A stretch of DNA of 64,000 nt from Clostridium sp. MB40-C1 (GTDB lineage Bacteria; Bacillota; Clostridia; Clostridiales; Clostridiaceae): the NCBI RefSeq assembly GCF_030913655.1, contig NZ_CP133189.1:2418001-2482000 (forward strand), in the 5' to 3' direction. Shown here in pieces: positions 45,877 through 55,394 of this stretch (position 1 is the stretch's first letter; the number at the start of each line of letters is the position of its first letter). The position numbers and the translations under genes are program-made. Below the pieces are notes generated by a model. The model saw nothing but the letters and a program-made list of their open reading frames with translations. It had not been told where the DNA came from and made no database searches.

Positions 45877-47256
45877 TTATACAACTCCAAAACTTGCTAG
45901 TATAAGTACTATCACAAGTGTACAAATAGGAATTACAACAGAACACATACCTATATCTGCATAAGATTCTTTGTGTGTTAATCCACATATTCCAAGTAAT
46001 GTTATAACTGCTCCATTATGTGGCAGAGAGTCTAGTCCACCACATGCTAAAGTTGCTATTCTATGAAGAACTTCTGGATTTATTCCTTTTGCTTGTGCCA
46101 TCTGCATATATTGTTGTCCAAGTGCTCCTAGTGCTATACTCATACCGCCAGATGCTGAACCTGTTACACCAGCAAGTACATTAACTGATATTGCTTCTGA
46201 TATTAATGGGTTACTTGATATTCCTAAAATTGCATTTTGTATAATAGCGAATGCTGCCAATGATTGAATAACATTTCCATATCCAACTTCTGAGGATGTG
46301 TTTGTAATTGCTAAAAGAGAACCTACAGCCCCTTGGTTAACTGACTTTTTAGAATCTTTTAATCTACTTCTATTTGTAACTATAGTAAATACTATTGCTA
46401 CAACTAATGAGATTATTAAACTCCAAATCCCCTTTACTTTTCCTAATTCAGTTCCATAATCTTTTAAATATGATGCATCTATACCTGAATAATATGATTT
46501 TCCTAAAATATAGTTAAGTACTAAAACTATAATAATAGGAACTATTGCAATCCAAAAACTTGGTAAATTACTAACATCTAAACCACCAGAGTTTTCATCA
46601 GGATGATATCCATATCCTTCTCCTGCCGCTGCTGCTTTTTTAGCTCTGTATGTTAACCAAACTATTCCACCAATACACATTAATACACCGCCTACTATAC
46701 CCAAAATTGGTGCTGCATATGCGTCTGTTCCGAAGAAAGGCATTGGTATAGCATTTTGTATTTGAGGTGTTCCTGGAAGTGCCGTCATTGTAAATGTGAA
46801 TGAACCTAAAGCTATGGCTCCTGGAATTAATCTTTTTGGTATGTCTGCTTCTCTAAATAATTGAGTTGCTATTGGGAATACTGCAAATGCAACAACAAAT
46901 AATGATACTCCACCATATGTTAATACACCACAAGACAAGACAACCGCTAAAATTGCTTTATCCTTCCCAAGTTTAGTAGCTATTGTATGAGCAATAGACT
47001 TGGCCGCTCCCGAATCATCCATTATCTTCCCAAAGACAGCACCTAATAAAAATATAGGAAAATATGATTTACAATACCCTGCAAAATTTTTCATAAATAT
47101 TTCTGTATAGGTTGCCATTAAGTGTGCATCTGTTCCACTATTCATAAACGTTGCAAATAATGCCAAAATAGGTGCAAGTATAAGAACCGTTATACCTCTG
47201 TATGCAAGATACATTAATAAAGCAAGAGATAAAATAATACCAACAACTCCCATCAT
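45877..47256 (-). CDS. GntP-family permease, copy 3
   Basis: A 459-residue permease of the gluconate:H+ symporter family with about 12 membrane segments. It shares long identical stretches with copies 1 and 2 (for example LTYGGVSLFVVAFAVFPIATQ and ALPGTPQIQNAIPMPFFGTD in part). Start at ATG 47256 behind AAAGGGGA; the upstream in-frame GTG would include that site. It has its own consensus promoter and a leader of about 250 nt, so it can be expressed separately. Substrate: GntP relatives next to CoA-transferase genes (for example YxjC in Bacillus) are linked to hydroxy or keto acids, so gluconate is not the likely substrate here (inference). Confidence 0.88.
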   Translation of the reverse strand: MMGVVGIILSLALLMYLAYRGITVLILAPILALFATFMNSGTDAHLMATYTEIFMKNFAGYCKSYFPIFLLGAVFGKIMDDSGAAKSIAHTIATKLGKDKAILAVVLSCGVLTYGGVSLFVVAFAVFPIATQLFREADIPKRLIPGAIALGSFTFTMTALPGTPQIQNAIPMPFFGTDAYAAPILGIVGGVLMCIGGIVWLTYRAKKAAAAGEGYGYHPDENSGGLDVSNLPSFWIAIVPIIIVLVLNYILGKSYYSGIDASYLKDYGTELGKVKGIWSLIISLVVAIVFTIVTNRSRLKDSKKSVNQGAVGSLLAITNTSSEVGYGNVIQSLAAFAIIQNAILGISSNPLISEAISVNVLAGVTGSASGGMSIALGALGQQYMQMAQAKGINPEVLHRIATLACGGLDSLPHNGAVITLLGICGLTHKESYADIGMCSVVIPICTLVIVLILASFGVV

Positions 47257-47508
47257 ACTGCATTCCCCTTTCACATTTTATTTGGAATACTCTCTTTATG
47301 TTATATAACAGGTTGTCCTATTTTCTTGGTATATTCTCTACTAAATATATTTTTTTCTTCCCCCTTTCTCTTGCAAAATTAATTAAATATTTAAAATTTA
47401 TATTTAATTCTGAAAATTAATCGCATTAAACATCCTTTTTATATAATATTTTTTTACTTTATTTAAGTTTAAAAATATTTTTTTGATTTTATTTAACTTA
47501 ATTTAAGG

Positions 47509-47520
47509 TTAGTATACCAA
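47509..47520. promoter_or_regulatory. Palindrome over the -10 box of GntP copy 3
   Basis: TTGGTATACTAA on the minus strand, a near-perfect palindrome resembling GntR/FadR-type operators. Which regulator would bind is unknown. Confidence 0.45.
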
Positions 47521-47539
47521 TTTGTATTTATTTTGTCAA
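47511..47539 (-). promoter_or_regulatory. Consensus sigma-A promoter of GntP copy 3
   Basis: TTGACA, 17 bp, TATACT. The rest of the 47257-47727 gap is AT-rich leader with near-repeats of TTAAGTTAAATAAA and the terminator of copy 2. Confidence 0.8.
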
Positions 47540-47648
47540 TAATGCACTTTATTTATTTTTCAGAAAATTCATTTTATTTATTAATGAATTTTTTTACAAT
47601 ATTTTCTCATTTATCTTAGTAAATAATTTAAACTAAAAAACAAAGTAA

Positions 47649-47685
47649 AAAGATGTCACCTATATTTTCTATAGATAACATCTTT
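47649..47685 (-). terminator. Terminator of GntP permease copy 2
   Basis: AAAGATGT-ATCTATA stem with TATAGGT-ACATCTTT, then TTACTTTG on the minus strand. Confidence 0.75.
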
Positions 47686-47727
47686 ATTATGATAACGTTT
47701 TCTATTTATGGCTTATTTATAATAATA

Positions 47728-49107
47728 CTATACAACTCCTAAACTTGCGAATATTAATACTATTATAAGAGTACAAAGTGGAATTACAACAGAACACATC
47801 CCTATATCCTTATAAGATTCCTTATGAGTTAATCCACATATTCCAAGTAATGTTATAACTGCTCCATTGTGTGGTAGTGTATCAAGTCCACCAGAAGCTA
47901 AGGCTGCTATTCTATGAAGGACTTCTGGGTTTATTCCATTTGCTTGTGCCAATTCTAAATACTGTTTTCCAAGCACACCTAATGCTATACTCATACCACC
48001 TGATGCTGAACCTGTTATACCAGCAAGTACGTTAACTGATATGGCTTCTGATACTAATGGATTACTTGATATTCCAAGGATTGCATTTTTTATAATTAAG
48101 AATGCTGCTAATGATTGAATAACATTTCCATATCCAACTTCTGAGGATGTATTTGTAATTGCTAAAAGTGAACCTATAGCACCTTGATTAACTGTCTTTT
48201 TGGCTTCTTTTAATCTATTTATATTTGAAACTATAGTAAATATTATTGCAATAACCAATGAAATAATTAAACTCCAAATACCTTTTACTTTTCCTAAATC
48301 AGTTCCATAATCTTTTAAATATGCCATATCTGTTCCTGCAAAATATACTTTTCCTAAAACATAATTAAGCACTAAAACTATAATTATAGGTACCATTGAA
48401 AGCCACACATTTGGAAGCTTATCAACATCTATAGTATTTACATTTTCATCAGGGTGATCCCCATATCCCTCTCCTGCTGCTGCTGCCTTTTTAGCTCTAT
48501 AGTTTAACCAAAATAATCCACCGCCACACATTAGTACCGCTGCAATGATACCTAAAGCTGGTGCTGCATATGCATCTGTTCCAAAGAATGGCATCGGTAT
48601 AGCATTTTGAATTTGAGGCGTTCCTGGGAGTGCTGTCATTGTAAAACTAAATGCTCCTAATCCTATTGAACCAGGAATCAATCTTTTTGGTATGTCTGCT
48701 TCTTTAAATAATTGAGTTGCTATTGGGAATACTGCGAATGCAACGACGAATAATGATACTCCACCATAAGTTAATACTGCACAAGATAATACGACTGCTG
48801 GAATAGCTTTGTCTTTCCCTAATTTTTTTGCAATTGCATGAGCAATGGCTTTGGCTGCACCTGAATCATCCATGAGTTTACCAAAAATTGCACCTAGTAA
48901 GAAAACTGGGAAATATGATTTACAAAATCCAGCAAAAGCTTTCATAAATATCTCTGTATACGTTGCCATGATATGTGCATTAGCGCCTTCACTCATAATT
49001 GTTGCGAATAAGGCCAATATAGGTGCAAGTACAAGAACTGTTATGCCCCTGTATGCAAGATACATTAATAAAGCAAGTGATATAATAACACCGATAACTC
49101 CTAACAT
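47728..49107 (-). CDS. GntP-family permease, copy 2
   Basis: A 459-residue paralogue, identical in length to copies 1 and 3 and collinear without gaps in the regions I compared. Hydrophobic segments and the conserved SGAAK and NTSSEVGYG blocks match the family. Differences concentrate at the central loop after PDEN and in positions such as FAGTDMAYLKDYGTDLG, where copies 1 and 3 read YxGIDASYLKDYGTELG, so this copy is the most diverged. Start ATG at 49107 behind GGGGAAGG. It has an independent leader (49108-49477) with a GTGCT-ATA-AGCAC dyad but no strong promoter recognised. Confidence 0.88.
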   Translation of the reverse strand: MLGVIGVIISLALLMYLAYRGITVLVLAPILALFATIMSEGANAHIMATYTEIFMKAFAGFCKSYFPVFLLGAIFGKLMDDSGAAKAIAHAIAKKLGKDKAIPAVVLSCAVLTYGGVSLFVVAFAVFPIATQLFKEADIPKRLIPGSIGLGAFSFTMTALPGTPQIQNAIPMPFFGTDAYAAPALGIIAAVLMCGGGLFWLNYRAKKAAAAGEGYGDHPDENVNTIDVDKLPNVWLSMVPIIIVLVLNYVLGKVYFAGTDMAYLKDYGTDLGKVKGIWSLIISLVIAIIFTIVSNINRLKEAKKTVNQGAIGSLLAITNTSSEVGYGNVIQSLAAFLIIKNAILGISSNPLVSEAISVNVLAGITGSASGGMSIALGVLGKQYLELAQANGINPEVLHRIAALASGGLDTLPHNGAVITLLGICGLTHKESYKDIGMCSVVIPLCTLIIVLIFASLGVV

Positions 49108-49325
49108 GCTTCCTTCCCCTTTCACATATAATATTTTATTATTACATCAAAACATTATATGATATTTTTAAAATTTATATGCTATTCATCGGCCTCTTAT
49201 TTATTCAGTAAGCATACCTAACAATTATTTTAAAACATAGTTGTTTAACATTAAAATGATCAATAGTTCTATTAAGCTAGTGCTTATAGCACTTACCATA
49301 TCCTTTGTTTACAACAAAAATAAGA

Positions 49326-49357
49326 ACTATAATAAAAAATTAATTTTTTATTATAGT
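49326..49357. repeat. Perfect 32-bp palindrome between GntP copies 1 and 2
   Basis: Each 16-bp arm reads ACTATAATAAAAAATT, with no spacer. It lies downstream of copy 1 and could be a second, bidirectional transcription stop or a replication/recombination-prone hairpin. Confidence 0.75.
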
Positions 49358-49439
49358 CCTATTCTTTTACTTAATTTAGAAATTTTCTGACAAATGAAAG
49401 AAAATTACATTTGCCTAGTATCTTTGATCTAACACCTAT

Positions 49440-49464
49440 AATAAAAGTGTATCACACTTTTATT
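49440..49464 (-). terminator. Terminator of GntP permease copy 1
   Basis: AATAAAAGTGT-GAT-ACACTTTTATT 14 bp after the stop codon, then TATAGG; low GC and a short U tract. Confidence 0.6.
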
Positions 49465-49477
49465 AGTTTATGTATTC

Positions 49478-50857
49478 TTAAACAACTCCAAAGTTTGCTA
49501 GTATCAATGCAACCACCAACGTGCAAATTGGAATTATAACAGAACACATACCTATATCTTTATAAGATTCTTTATGTGTAGCTCCGCATATTCCAAGTAA
49601 TGTTATAACCGCTCCATTATGTGGTAATGAATCAAATCCACCACATGCTATTGTTGCTATTCTATGAAGAACTTCTGGATTTATGCCATTTGCCTGTGCC
49701 ATTTCTAAATACTGTTTTCCAAGCACACCTAATGCTATACTCATACCACCTGATGCTGAACCTGTTATACCAGCAAGTACGTTAACTGATATAGCTTCTG
49801 ATACTAATGGATTACTTGATATTCCAAGAATTGCATTTTTTATAATTAAGAATGCTGCTAATGATTGAATAACATTTCCATATCCAACTTCTGAGGATGT
49901 ATTTGTAATTGCTAAAAGTGAACCTATAGCTCCTTGGTTAACTGATTTTTTAGCATCTTTTAATCTACTTCTATTTGTAACTATAGTAAATACTATGGCA
50001 ATAACTAATGAGATTATTAAACTCCAGATACCTTTTACTTTTCCCAATTCAGTTCCGTAATCTTTTAAATATGATGCATCTATTCCTGGATAATATGTTT
50101 TTCCTAAAACATAGTTAAGTACTAAAACTATAACTATAGGTATAATTGAAAGAACAAAGCTTGGAAGTTTACTAGTATCTATATCATTTGTATTCTCGTC
50201 AGGGTGATCTCCATAGCCTTCTCCTGCAGCTTCTGCTTTTTTAGCTCTGTAAGTTAACCAAGCAACACCACCAGCACACATTAAAATACCTGCTACGATA
50301 CCTAAAACTGGTGCTGCATAGGCATCTGTCCCAAAGAATGGCATTGGAATAGCATTTTGGATTTGAGGTGTTCCTGGAAGTGCTGTCATTGTAAATGTGA
50401 ATGAACCTAAAGCTATAGCTCCTGGAATTAATCTTTTTGGTATGTCTGCTTCTCTAAACAATTGAGTTGCTATAGGAAATACTGCAAATGCAACAACAAA
50501 TAATGATACTCCACCATATGTTAATACACCGCAAGACAATACAACTGCTAGGATTGCTTTATCTTTTCCAAGCTTAGTAGCAATTGCATGTGCAATAGAT
50601 TTTGCTGCTCCTGAGTCGTCCATAAGTTTACCGAATATTGCGCCTAATAAGAATATAGGAAAATATGATTTACAATATCCAGCAAAGTTTTTCATAAACA
50701 CTTCTGTATACGTTGCCATTACGTGGGCACTTGCCCCCTCACTCATAACTGTAGCAAATAACGCCAAAATAGGTGCTAATATAAGTACTGTTATTCCCCT
50801 GTATGCAAGGTACATTAATAATAAAAGTGATATTATAACTCCAATAACTCCTGACAT
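49478..50857 (-). CDS. GntP-family permease, copy 1 (next to the CoA-transferase)
   Basis: A 459-residue permease starting MSGVIGVI behind AGGAAGGAG. It is closest to copy 3 by eye. It lies 284 bp downstream of the CoA-transferase gene with no clear terminator between, so it may share the sigma-54 transcript as well as having its own signals: three GTAAGTTT direct repeats and a 15-bp inverted repeat. It probably imports the acid that the CoA-transferase activates. Confidence 0.88.
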   Translation of the reverse strand: MSGVIGVIISLLLLMYLAYRGITVLILAPILALFATVMSEGASAHVMATYTEVFMKNFAGYCKSYFPIFLLGAIFGKLMDDSGAAKSIAHAIATKLGKDKAILAVVLSCGVLTYGGVSLFVVAFAVFPIATQLFREADIPKRLIPGAIALGSFTFTMTALPGTPQIQNAIPMPFFGTDAYAAPVLGIVAGILMCAGGVAWLTYRAKKAEAAGEGYGDHPDENTNDIDTSKLPSFVLSIIPIVIVLVLNYVLGKTYYPGIDASYLKDYGTELGKVKGIWSLIISLVIAIVFTIVTNRSRLKDAKKSVNQGAIGSLLAITNTSSEVGYGNVIQSLAAFLIIKNAILGISSNPLVSEAISVNVLAGITGSASGGMSIALGVLGKQYLEMAQANGINPEVLHRIATIACGGFDSLPHNGAVITLLGICGATHKESYKDIGMCSVIIPICTLVVALILANFGVV

Positions 50858-50889
50858 ACTTTTTCTCCTTCCTGCTCTTTAGATTTAAT

Positions 50890-50933
50890 AATATCATTTT
50901 CTAGAAAATATTATTTTCCTAGAAAATGATATT
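50890..50933. repeat. 15-bp perfect inverted repeat before GntP copy 1
   Basis: AATATCATTTTCTAG (50890-50904) and CTAGAAAATGATATT (50919-50933) with a 14-bp spacer, ending 33 bp before the start codon. Candidate operator or 5' mRNA hairpin. Confidence 0.7.
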
Positions 50934-50940
50934 TAAATTA

Positions 50941-51040
50941 GTAAGTTTGTTTATAAAATTTTCATCTATAAATCTATAATTTGTAAGTTTATTTTTTATT
51001 ACTGATAATATTATTGTATAGATTCTGATTTGTAAGTTTT
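50941..51040. repeat. Three GTAAGTTT direct repeats in the GntP copy 1 leader
   Basis: GTAAGTTT at about 50941, 50993 and 51032, the last two preceded by TTT or TT. The inverse ACTTAC resembles the ACTTACA core of the sigma-54 activator site at 52946-53014. Confidence 0.5.
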
Positions 51041-51141
51041 ACTTATAATTTTTTTCAACTTCTATATAATAAAGTTTATATCTATTAATCCAGAAAATAT
51101 AACTTATAGTTGTTAATGTATTACTTCTAAAATTTAATTAA

Positions 51142-52689
51142 CTATTTAAGCCCCATTAACTCATCTTTAAATATTCTCTCATCCATTAATTTTAAATCTT
51201 TAGCTACTATTGGTTTAAAATCTATATGAGCTAATACGTCTTTTTCTAAGTCAACTCCTGGTGCAATTTCTGTAAGAACTAATCCTTCTTTTGTTAATTC
51301 AAATACTGCTCTTTCTGTAATATATAATACTGGTTGTCCAACTTCTTGTGCATATTCTCCACTAAATGTAATCTGTTCAACTTCTTTTATAAATTTATTA
51401 ACTTTTCCTTCTTGTTTTATTATTAATTTTCCATCTTCAACAGCTACCTTTAATCCACCTGCTTTAAATGTTCCGCAGTAAACTGTTTTCTTAGCATTTT
51501 GAGTTATATTAATAAATCCGCCACATCCTGCTATCTTTGGACCAAATTTACTTACATTTATATTTCCTTTTTCATCACATTGAGCTAATCCTAAGAAGGC
51601 TACATCTACTCCACCACCATCATAGAAATCAAATTGATATGGTTGGTCTAATATGGCTTCTGCATTTGTTGTTGCACCAAAGTCTAATCCACCTGCTGGT
51701 ACTCCACCTATTGCACCTGCTTCTACTGTTAATGTCATGGAATCTCCTATTCCTTCTTCATTAGCTACCATTGCTATAACTTCTGGAACTCCTATTCCCA
51801 AGTTAACCACTGCATCTTTTGGAAGTTCCATTGCTGCTCTTCTTGCTATTATCTTTCTTTCATTTAAAGGTACTGACGCCATACTACCTAGTGGAACTGT
51901 TACGTCTCCACAGAATGCAGGATTGTATTGTGTTCCAAAAGTTTGCATTCCTTTTTCTGGAGTACCTATTACTATAGCATCTACATATATTCCCGGTATC
52001 TTAACAAGTTTTGGATCTAAAGACCCATTTTGAACTATCTTTTCTACTTGTACTATAACCTTACCACCTGAATTTTTAGCTGCTTGAGCTATTGAAAGAG
52101 TCTCTAAACTAGCAACTTCCTTCTCCATAGTTACATTACCTTTTTCATCAGCATAAGTACCACGAACTAATGCAATATTTATTGGCATTGCCTTGTATAA
52201 TAATCTTTCTTTTCCATCAATATTAACTAATTTAACTAAATCTTCTTTTGCAGCATCATTTATTTTTCCACCTTGTAATCTTGGATCTACAAATGTCTTT
52301 AAACCAACATGAGTAATTGTACCTATTTTCCCTGCTGCTATATCTCTAAATAATTGAGAGATAGTTCCTTGTGGAAAGTTGTAAGCTTCTGTCTTATTGT
52401 CTAAAGCAAGTTTTTGAAGCTTTGGTGCAAGAGCCCAATGACCTCCTATAACTCTTTTAGTTAATCCTTCATGAGCTACATGATTCATTGCTCTATCCTT
52501 ACTATCGCCTTGTCCAGCTGCATAAATAAAAGTTAAATTGCTAGGTTTATTTTCTTCTAAGAATTTTTTTTCAAGTCCGGAAGTTAATTCTTCTGGATGA
52601 CCCGCTCCAACAAAACCTGACACTGCAACTGTGTCACCATCTTTAATTAATGAAATAGCTTCATCAAGACTTACTACTTTTGATCTCAT
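51142..52689 (-). CDS. Acetate/propionate-type CoA-transferase (fused alpha-beta)
   Basis: A 515-residue class I CoA-transferase with both halves in one chain, like propionate CoA-transferase (Pct) and YdiF. The catalytic glutamate lies in [12 protein letters not shown] at about residue 323, the position known for Pct (Glu324). The N-terminal half has the [12 protein letters not shown] oxyanion region. It transfers CoA from acetyl-CoA or another donor to a short-chain acid. Start ATG at 52689, 8 bp after GAGGGAGG (an ATG 6 bp upstream is too close). A sigma-54 promoter lies directly upstream and an activator gene beyond it. Confidence 0.9.
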   Translation of the reverse strand: MRSKVVSLDEAISLIKDGDTVAVSGFVGAGHPEELTSGLEKKFLEENKPSNLTFIYAAGQGDSKDRAMNHVAHEGLTKRVIGGHWALAPKLQKLALDNKTEAYNFPQGTISQLFRDIAAGKIGTITHVGLKTFVDPRLQGGKINDAAKEDLVKLVNIDGKERLLYKAMPINIALVRGTYADEKGNVTMEKEVASLETLSIAQAAKNSGGKVIVQVEKIVQNGSLDPKLVKIPGIYVDAIVIGTPEKGMQTFGTQYNPAFCGDVTVPLGSMASVPLNERKIIARRAAMELPKDAVVNLGIGVPEVIAMVANEEGIGDSMTLTVEAGAIGGVPAGGLDFGATTNAEAILDQPYQFDFYDGGGVDVAFLGLAQCDEKGNINVSKFGPKIAGCGGFINITQNAKKTVYCGTFKAGGLKVAVEDGKLIIKQEGKVNKFIKEVEQITFSGEYAQEVGQPVLYITERAVFELTKEGLVLTEIAPGVDLEKDVLAHIDFKPIVAKDLKLMDERIFKDELMGLK

Positions 52690-52754
52690 AATCATGGCCT
52701 CCCTCATCATACAACATTTACGTTTTGTATTTTAAAACTTACACTTATTTAGTT

Positions 52755-52771
52755 AGCAATTTACATGCCAA
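52755..52771 (-). promoter_or_regulatory. Sigma-54 promoter of the CoA-transferase gene
   Basis: TTGGCATGTAAATTGCT: GG and GC of the -24 and -12 elements are exactly 10 bp apart, and the flanks fit the TGGCAC-N5-TTGC consensus. It lies 66 bp before the start codon. Confidence 0.9.
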
Positions 52772-52945
52772 TATTTTAACAATATTCTGTAAACTTTTTC
52801 ATTGATAAGAGTCCACACAAATCACATTAAAAATATTAATTTAAAATTGTCTTTTACGACTATTTTTACTAATTATTATACAATAAAATATCAATATTTT
52901 TATTTATTGTTAGGATAACCTAACATTTTTATTTTTTCGACAAAC

Positions 52946-53014
52946 AAAAGTGCACATTTTTACTTACACTAGTTGCTTTTGATTTAAAATATGTAAGTAA
53001 AATTGTACACTTTT
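52946..53014. promoter_or_regulatory. Candidate sigma-54 activator binding site (large inverted repeat)
   Basis: Two 24-bp arms, left starting AAAAGTGCACA and right the near-complement ending TGTACACTTTT, separated by 21 bp; each holds TTTTACTTACA. It sits 175-245 bp upstream of the -24 element, as usual for enhancer sites. The rest of the 52690-53031 gap is AT-rich. Confidence 0.75.
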
Positions 53015-53031
53015 CATCTAAATTCGTATTT

Positions 53032-54756
53032 TTAACTTAAAATATCATGCTTATTCATCTTTTCATAAAGGGTAGTACGACTAATTTCTAATAGTTTTGC
53101 CACTTTAGATTTGTTTCCTTTACAAACTACTAAAGCATTTAAAATAGCCTCTTTTTCCGCTTTATTAATAACATCCTCTAATTTTTCAATATTATTAATA
53201 ATCCTTCTTCCAGTTATTTCTTTAGGTAGATGTTCAATATCTATAACTTCTCCATAATTCACAATATTTATCGCCATCTCTATAACATTCTCTAGCTGTC
53301 TCACATTTCCTTCCCAAGTATAATTTTTCATATACTCTATTGCTTCTACTGTTATGCCTTTAATATATTTATTCAATTTTTTGCTTATTTTTCCTATTAA
53401 ATAATATATTAAAGTTTCTATATCCTCTTTTCTTTCTCTTAAAGAAGGAATTCTAATAGTAACAACATTGAGTCTATAATATAAATCTTGTCTAAATTTT
53501 CTTTCATGAACCATTTTTTCTAAATTTCTATTTGTAGCTGCTATGATTCTTATATCTATCTTCTTAATATGATCTGCCCCTACTCTTTCAACCTCTCTTT
53601 CTTGGATAACCCTTAAAAGCTTGACTTGCATAGATAAAGGCATATCCCCTATCTCATCTAAGAATATTGTACCACCATCAGCTAATTCAAATTTACCTAT
53701 TTTGCCTTCTTTATTTGCTCCTGTAAAAGATCCTCTCTCGTATCCAAATAACTCTGATTCTAACAACTCTGAAGGTATCGCAGCACAATTAACTTTTATA
53801 AAATTCCCATAAGCCCTATCACTAGCCTTATGTATAGCATGTGCAAAAAGCTCTTTACCTGTACCACTTTCCCCAATCAATAAAACATTTGATGTTGTAA
53901 GAGCAGCTTTTTTTGCTATATTTTTAGTTTTTTCTATTGCTTTTCCCCTACCAATTATATTGTCAAAGCTATATATAGCATTATTGTTTTCACTGGATCT
54001 CCCATCGTATTGTTTAATCTGTTTTTCTATTTTATTTATTTTCTTTGAAAAGGAATCAAAAGACTTTAAGTTTTTAAATAATACTTTTCCAACAGCACCC
54101 TGTATCTCTCCATCTTTTATTATTGGTATCCTGTTTGCTATTATGTATCTTCCTCTAACCTTTTGGAAATCTACACTTTCCCTGATCCCACTCTTAGCTA
54201 CAATATGCATTCGTGTGTTTTCTATTACTTCTGTAACATGCTTGCCTATAGATCTCTCTCTATCTACTCCAAGAAAATCCGAATATACCTTACTTATCAT
54301 TCTTACATAGCCCTCTTTATCAACTACCACAATTCCATCATAAGTCATTTCAAGAACAGCCTCTAATACCTCAGAAATATCCTTATTTCTTTCTAGTTCT
54401 TCCATTAATCTCATATACTCAGTTTCATCGCTAATAAATATTATAGTTTCTTCTATATTTTCTCCTTTTTTTATAGGTATTTTAGTAACACATATAGTTT
54501 TGTCTTTCATATATACTTTCTGTTTATTAACTTTTTTGTTTATTTCAATATCTTCTATATCATTTAATTTCGGAAGCACCTCTGCTATACTTTTATGTAA
54601 AACTTGCTTAGACTTTATTGCACAAATTTTTTCCGCTGCTTTATTAAATGATAAAATAATTCCTTCCTTATCGATTTCAATTATTCCTATTGAAATATTA
54701 TTAGAAATTACATTTAATTTTTTTAAAATACTATTAGTAACAATATTATTCACCAT
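53032..54756 (-). CDS. Sigma-54-dependent transcriptional activator with two PAS domains
   Basis: A 574-residue enhancer-binding protein. Two PAS domains fill about residues 15-115 and 135-235, followed by a linker, the AAA+ domain (Walker A GESGTGKE 295-302, sigma-54 contact loop GSFTGA 342-347 where GAFTGA is standard, Walker B GGTIFLDEIG) and a Fis-type helix-turn-helix at the end (VAKLLEISRTTLYEKM). It lacks a phosphorelay receiver, so it probably responds to a bound metabolite. Genes with sigma-54 promoters lie on both sides: the CoA-transferase downstream and the MaoC gene upstream. Confidence 0.94.
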   Translation of the reverse strand: MVNNIVTNSILKKLNVISNNISIGIIEIDKEGIILSFNKAAEKICAIKSKQVLHKSIAEVLPKLNDIEDIEINKKVNKQKVYMKDKTICVTKIPIKKGENIEETIIFISDETEYMRLMEELERNKDISEVLEAVLEMTYDGIVVVDKEGYVRMISKVYSDFLGVDRERSIGKHVTEVIENTRMHIVAKSGIRESVDFQKVRGRYIIANRIPIIKDGEIQGAVGKVLFKNLKSFDSFSKKINKIEKQIKQYDGRSSENNNAIYSFDNIIGRGKAIEKTKNIAKKAALTTSNVLLIGESGTGKELFAHAIHKASDRAYGNFIKVNCAAIPSELLESELFGYERGSFTGANKEGKIGKFELADGGTIFLDEIGDMPLSMQVKLLRVIQEREVERVGADHIKKIDIRIIAATNRNLEKMVHERKFRQDLYYRLNVVTIRIPSLRERKEDIETLIYYLIGKISKKLNKYIKGITVEAIEYMKNYTWEGNVRQLENVIEMAINIVNYGEVIDIEHLPKEITGRRIINNIEKLEDVINKAEKEAILNALVVCKGNKSKVAKLLEISRTTLYEKMNKHDILS

Positions 54757-54852
54757 GTATTCATACTCCTTTTATAAATACATTATTATATCTTATATTT
54801 TACCAGTTAATATAATGCAAGTCATTAGTCACTTTAATTTATTACATTAAAA

Positions 54853-54881
54853 AACCTGTAGAATTTGCTATTCTACAGGTT
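54853..54881 (-). terminator. Terminator of the MaoC gene
   Basis: AACCTGTAGAAT and ATTCTACAGGTT arms followed by TTTTTAATG, 18 bp after the stop; isolates MaoC from the activator gene. Confidence 0.85.
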
Positions 54882-54898
54882 TTACTTATAGACGATTC

Positions 54899-55321
54899 TT
54901 ATTTTGCTTTAGGTGGCATCACCATTGCTTGTCCATCTATAACAACTTTTCCGTCTTGATTAGTAACAGTAGTTTTAAGTACTAATCTATTCTTTTGTTC
55001 ATTTCTTTCTATAACTTCAGCTGTAGCCGTTACAGTGTCACCCATTCTTACTGGAGCTAAAAATTTTACTTCTTGGCTCATATATATTGTTCCTGGTCCT
55101 GGAAGATACATTCCTAATACAGTTGATATTAAACTTGACACTAACATTCCATGACAAATTCTGCCCTTAAACATTGTTTTTTCTGACTCAACCTGGTTTA
55201 CGTGTGCAGGGTTTAGGTCTCCTGAAATTCCAGCAAATAAATATACATCAGTTTCTGACATTGTTTTTGTGAATGAAGCCTTGTCACCAATTTTGATTTG
55301 ATCAATAGTTTTTCCTGTCAT
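54899..55321 (-). CDS. MaoC-family (R)-specific enoyl-CoA hydratase
   Basis: A 140-residue hot-dog-fold hydratase of the PhaJ type. The catalytic pair is Asp35 and His40 in AGISGDLNPAHVN, the canonical signature, and a GRICHGML loop follows. It would interconvert (R)-3-hydroxyacyl-CoA and trans-2-enoyl-CoA, most simply (R)-3-hydroxybutyryl-CoA and crotonyl-CoA. The start at 55321 follows AGGTGGG. It is transcribed from its own sigma-54 promoter and ends in a terminator. Confidence 0.9.
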   Translation of the reverse strand: MTGKTIDQIKIGDKASFTKTMSETDVYLFAGISGDLNPAHVNQVESEKTMFKGRICHGMLVSSLISTVLGMYLPGPGTIYMSQEVKFLAPVRMGDTVTATAEVIERNEQKNRLVLKTTVTNQDGKVVIDGQAMVMPPKAK

Positions 55322-55394
55322 ATTAAATGCACCCACCTTTTAATTTTTTATTATTTTATTACATTTTATAAGATAGCCTTATACATTACCAGTA

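Noticed and set aside
45877-50857. GntP cluster as gluconate utilisation locus
   Set aside because: No gluconate kinase, 6-phosphogluconate dehydrogenase or GntR gene nearby; CoA-transferase and MaoC neighbours point to short acids.
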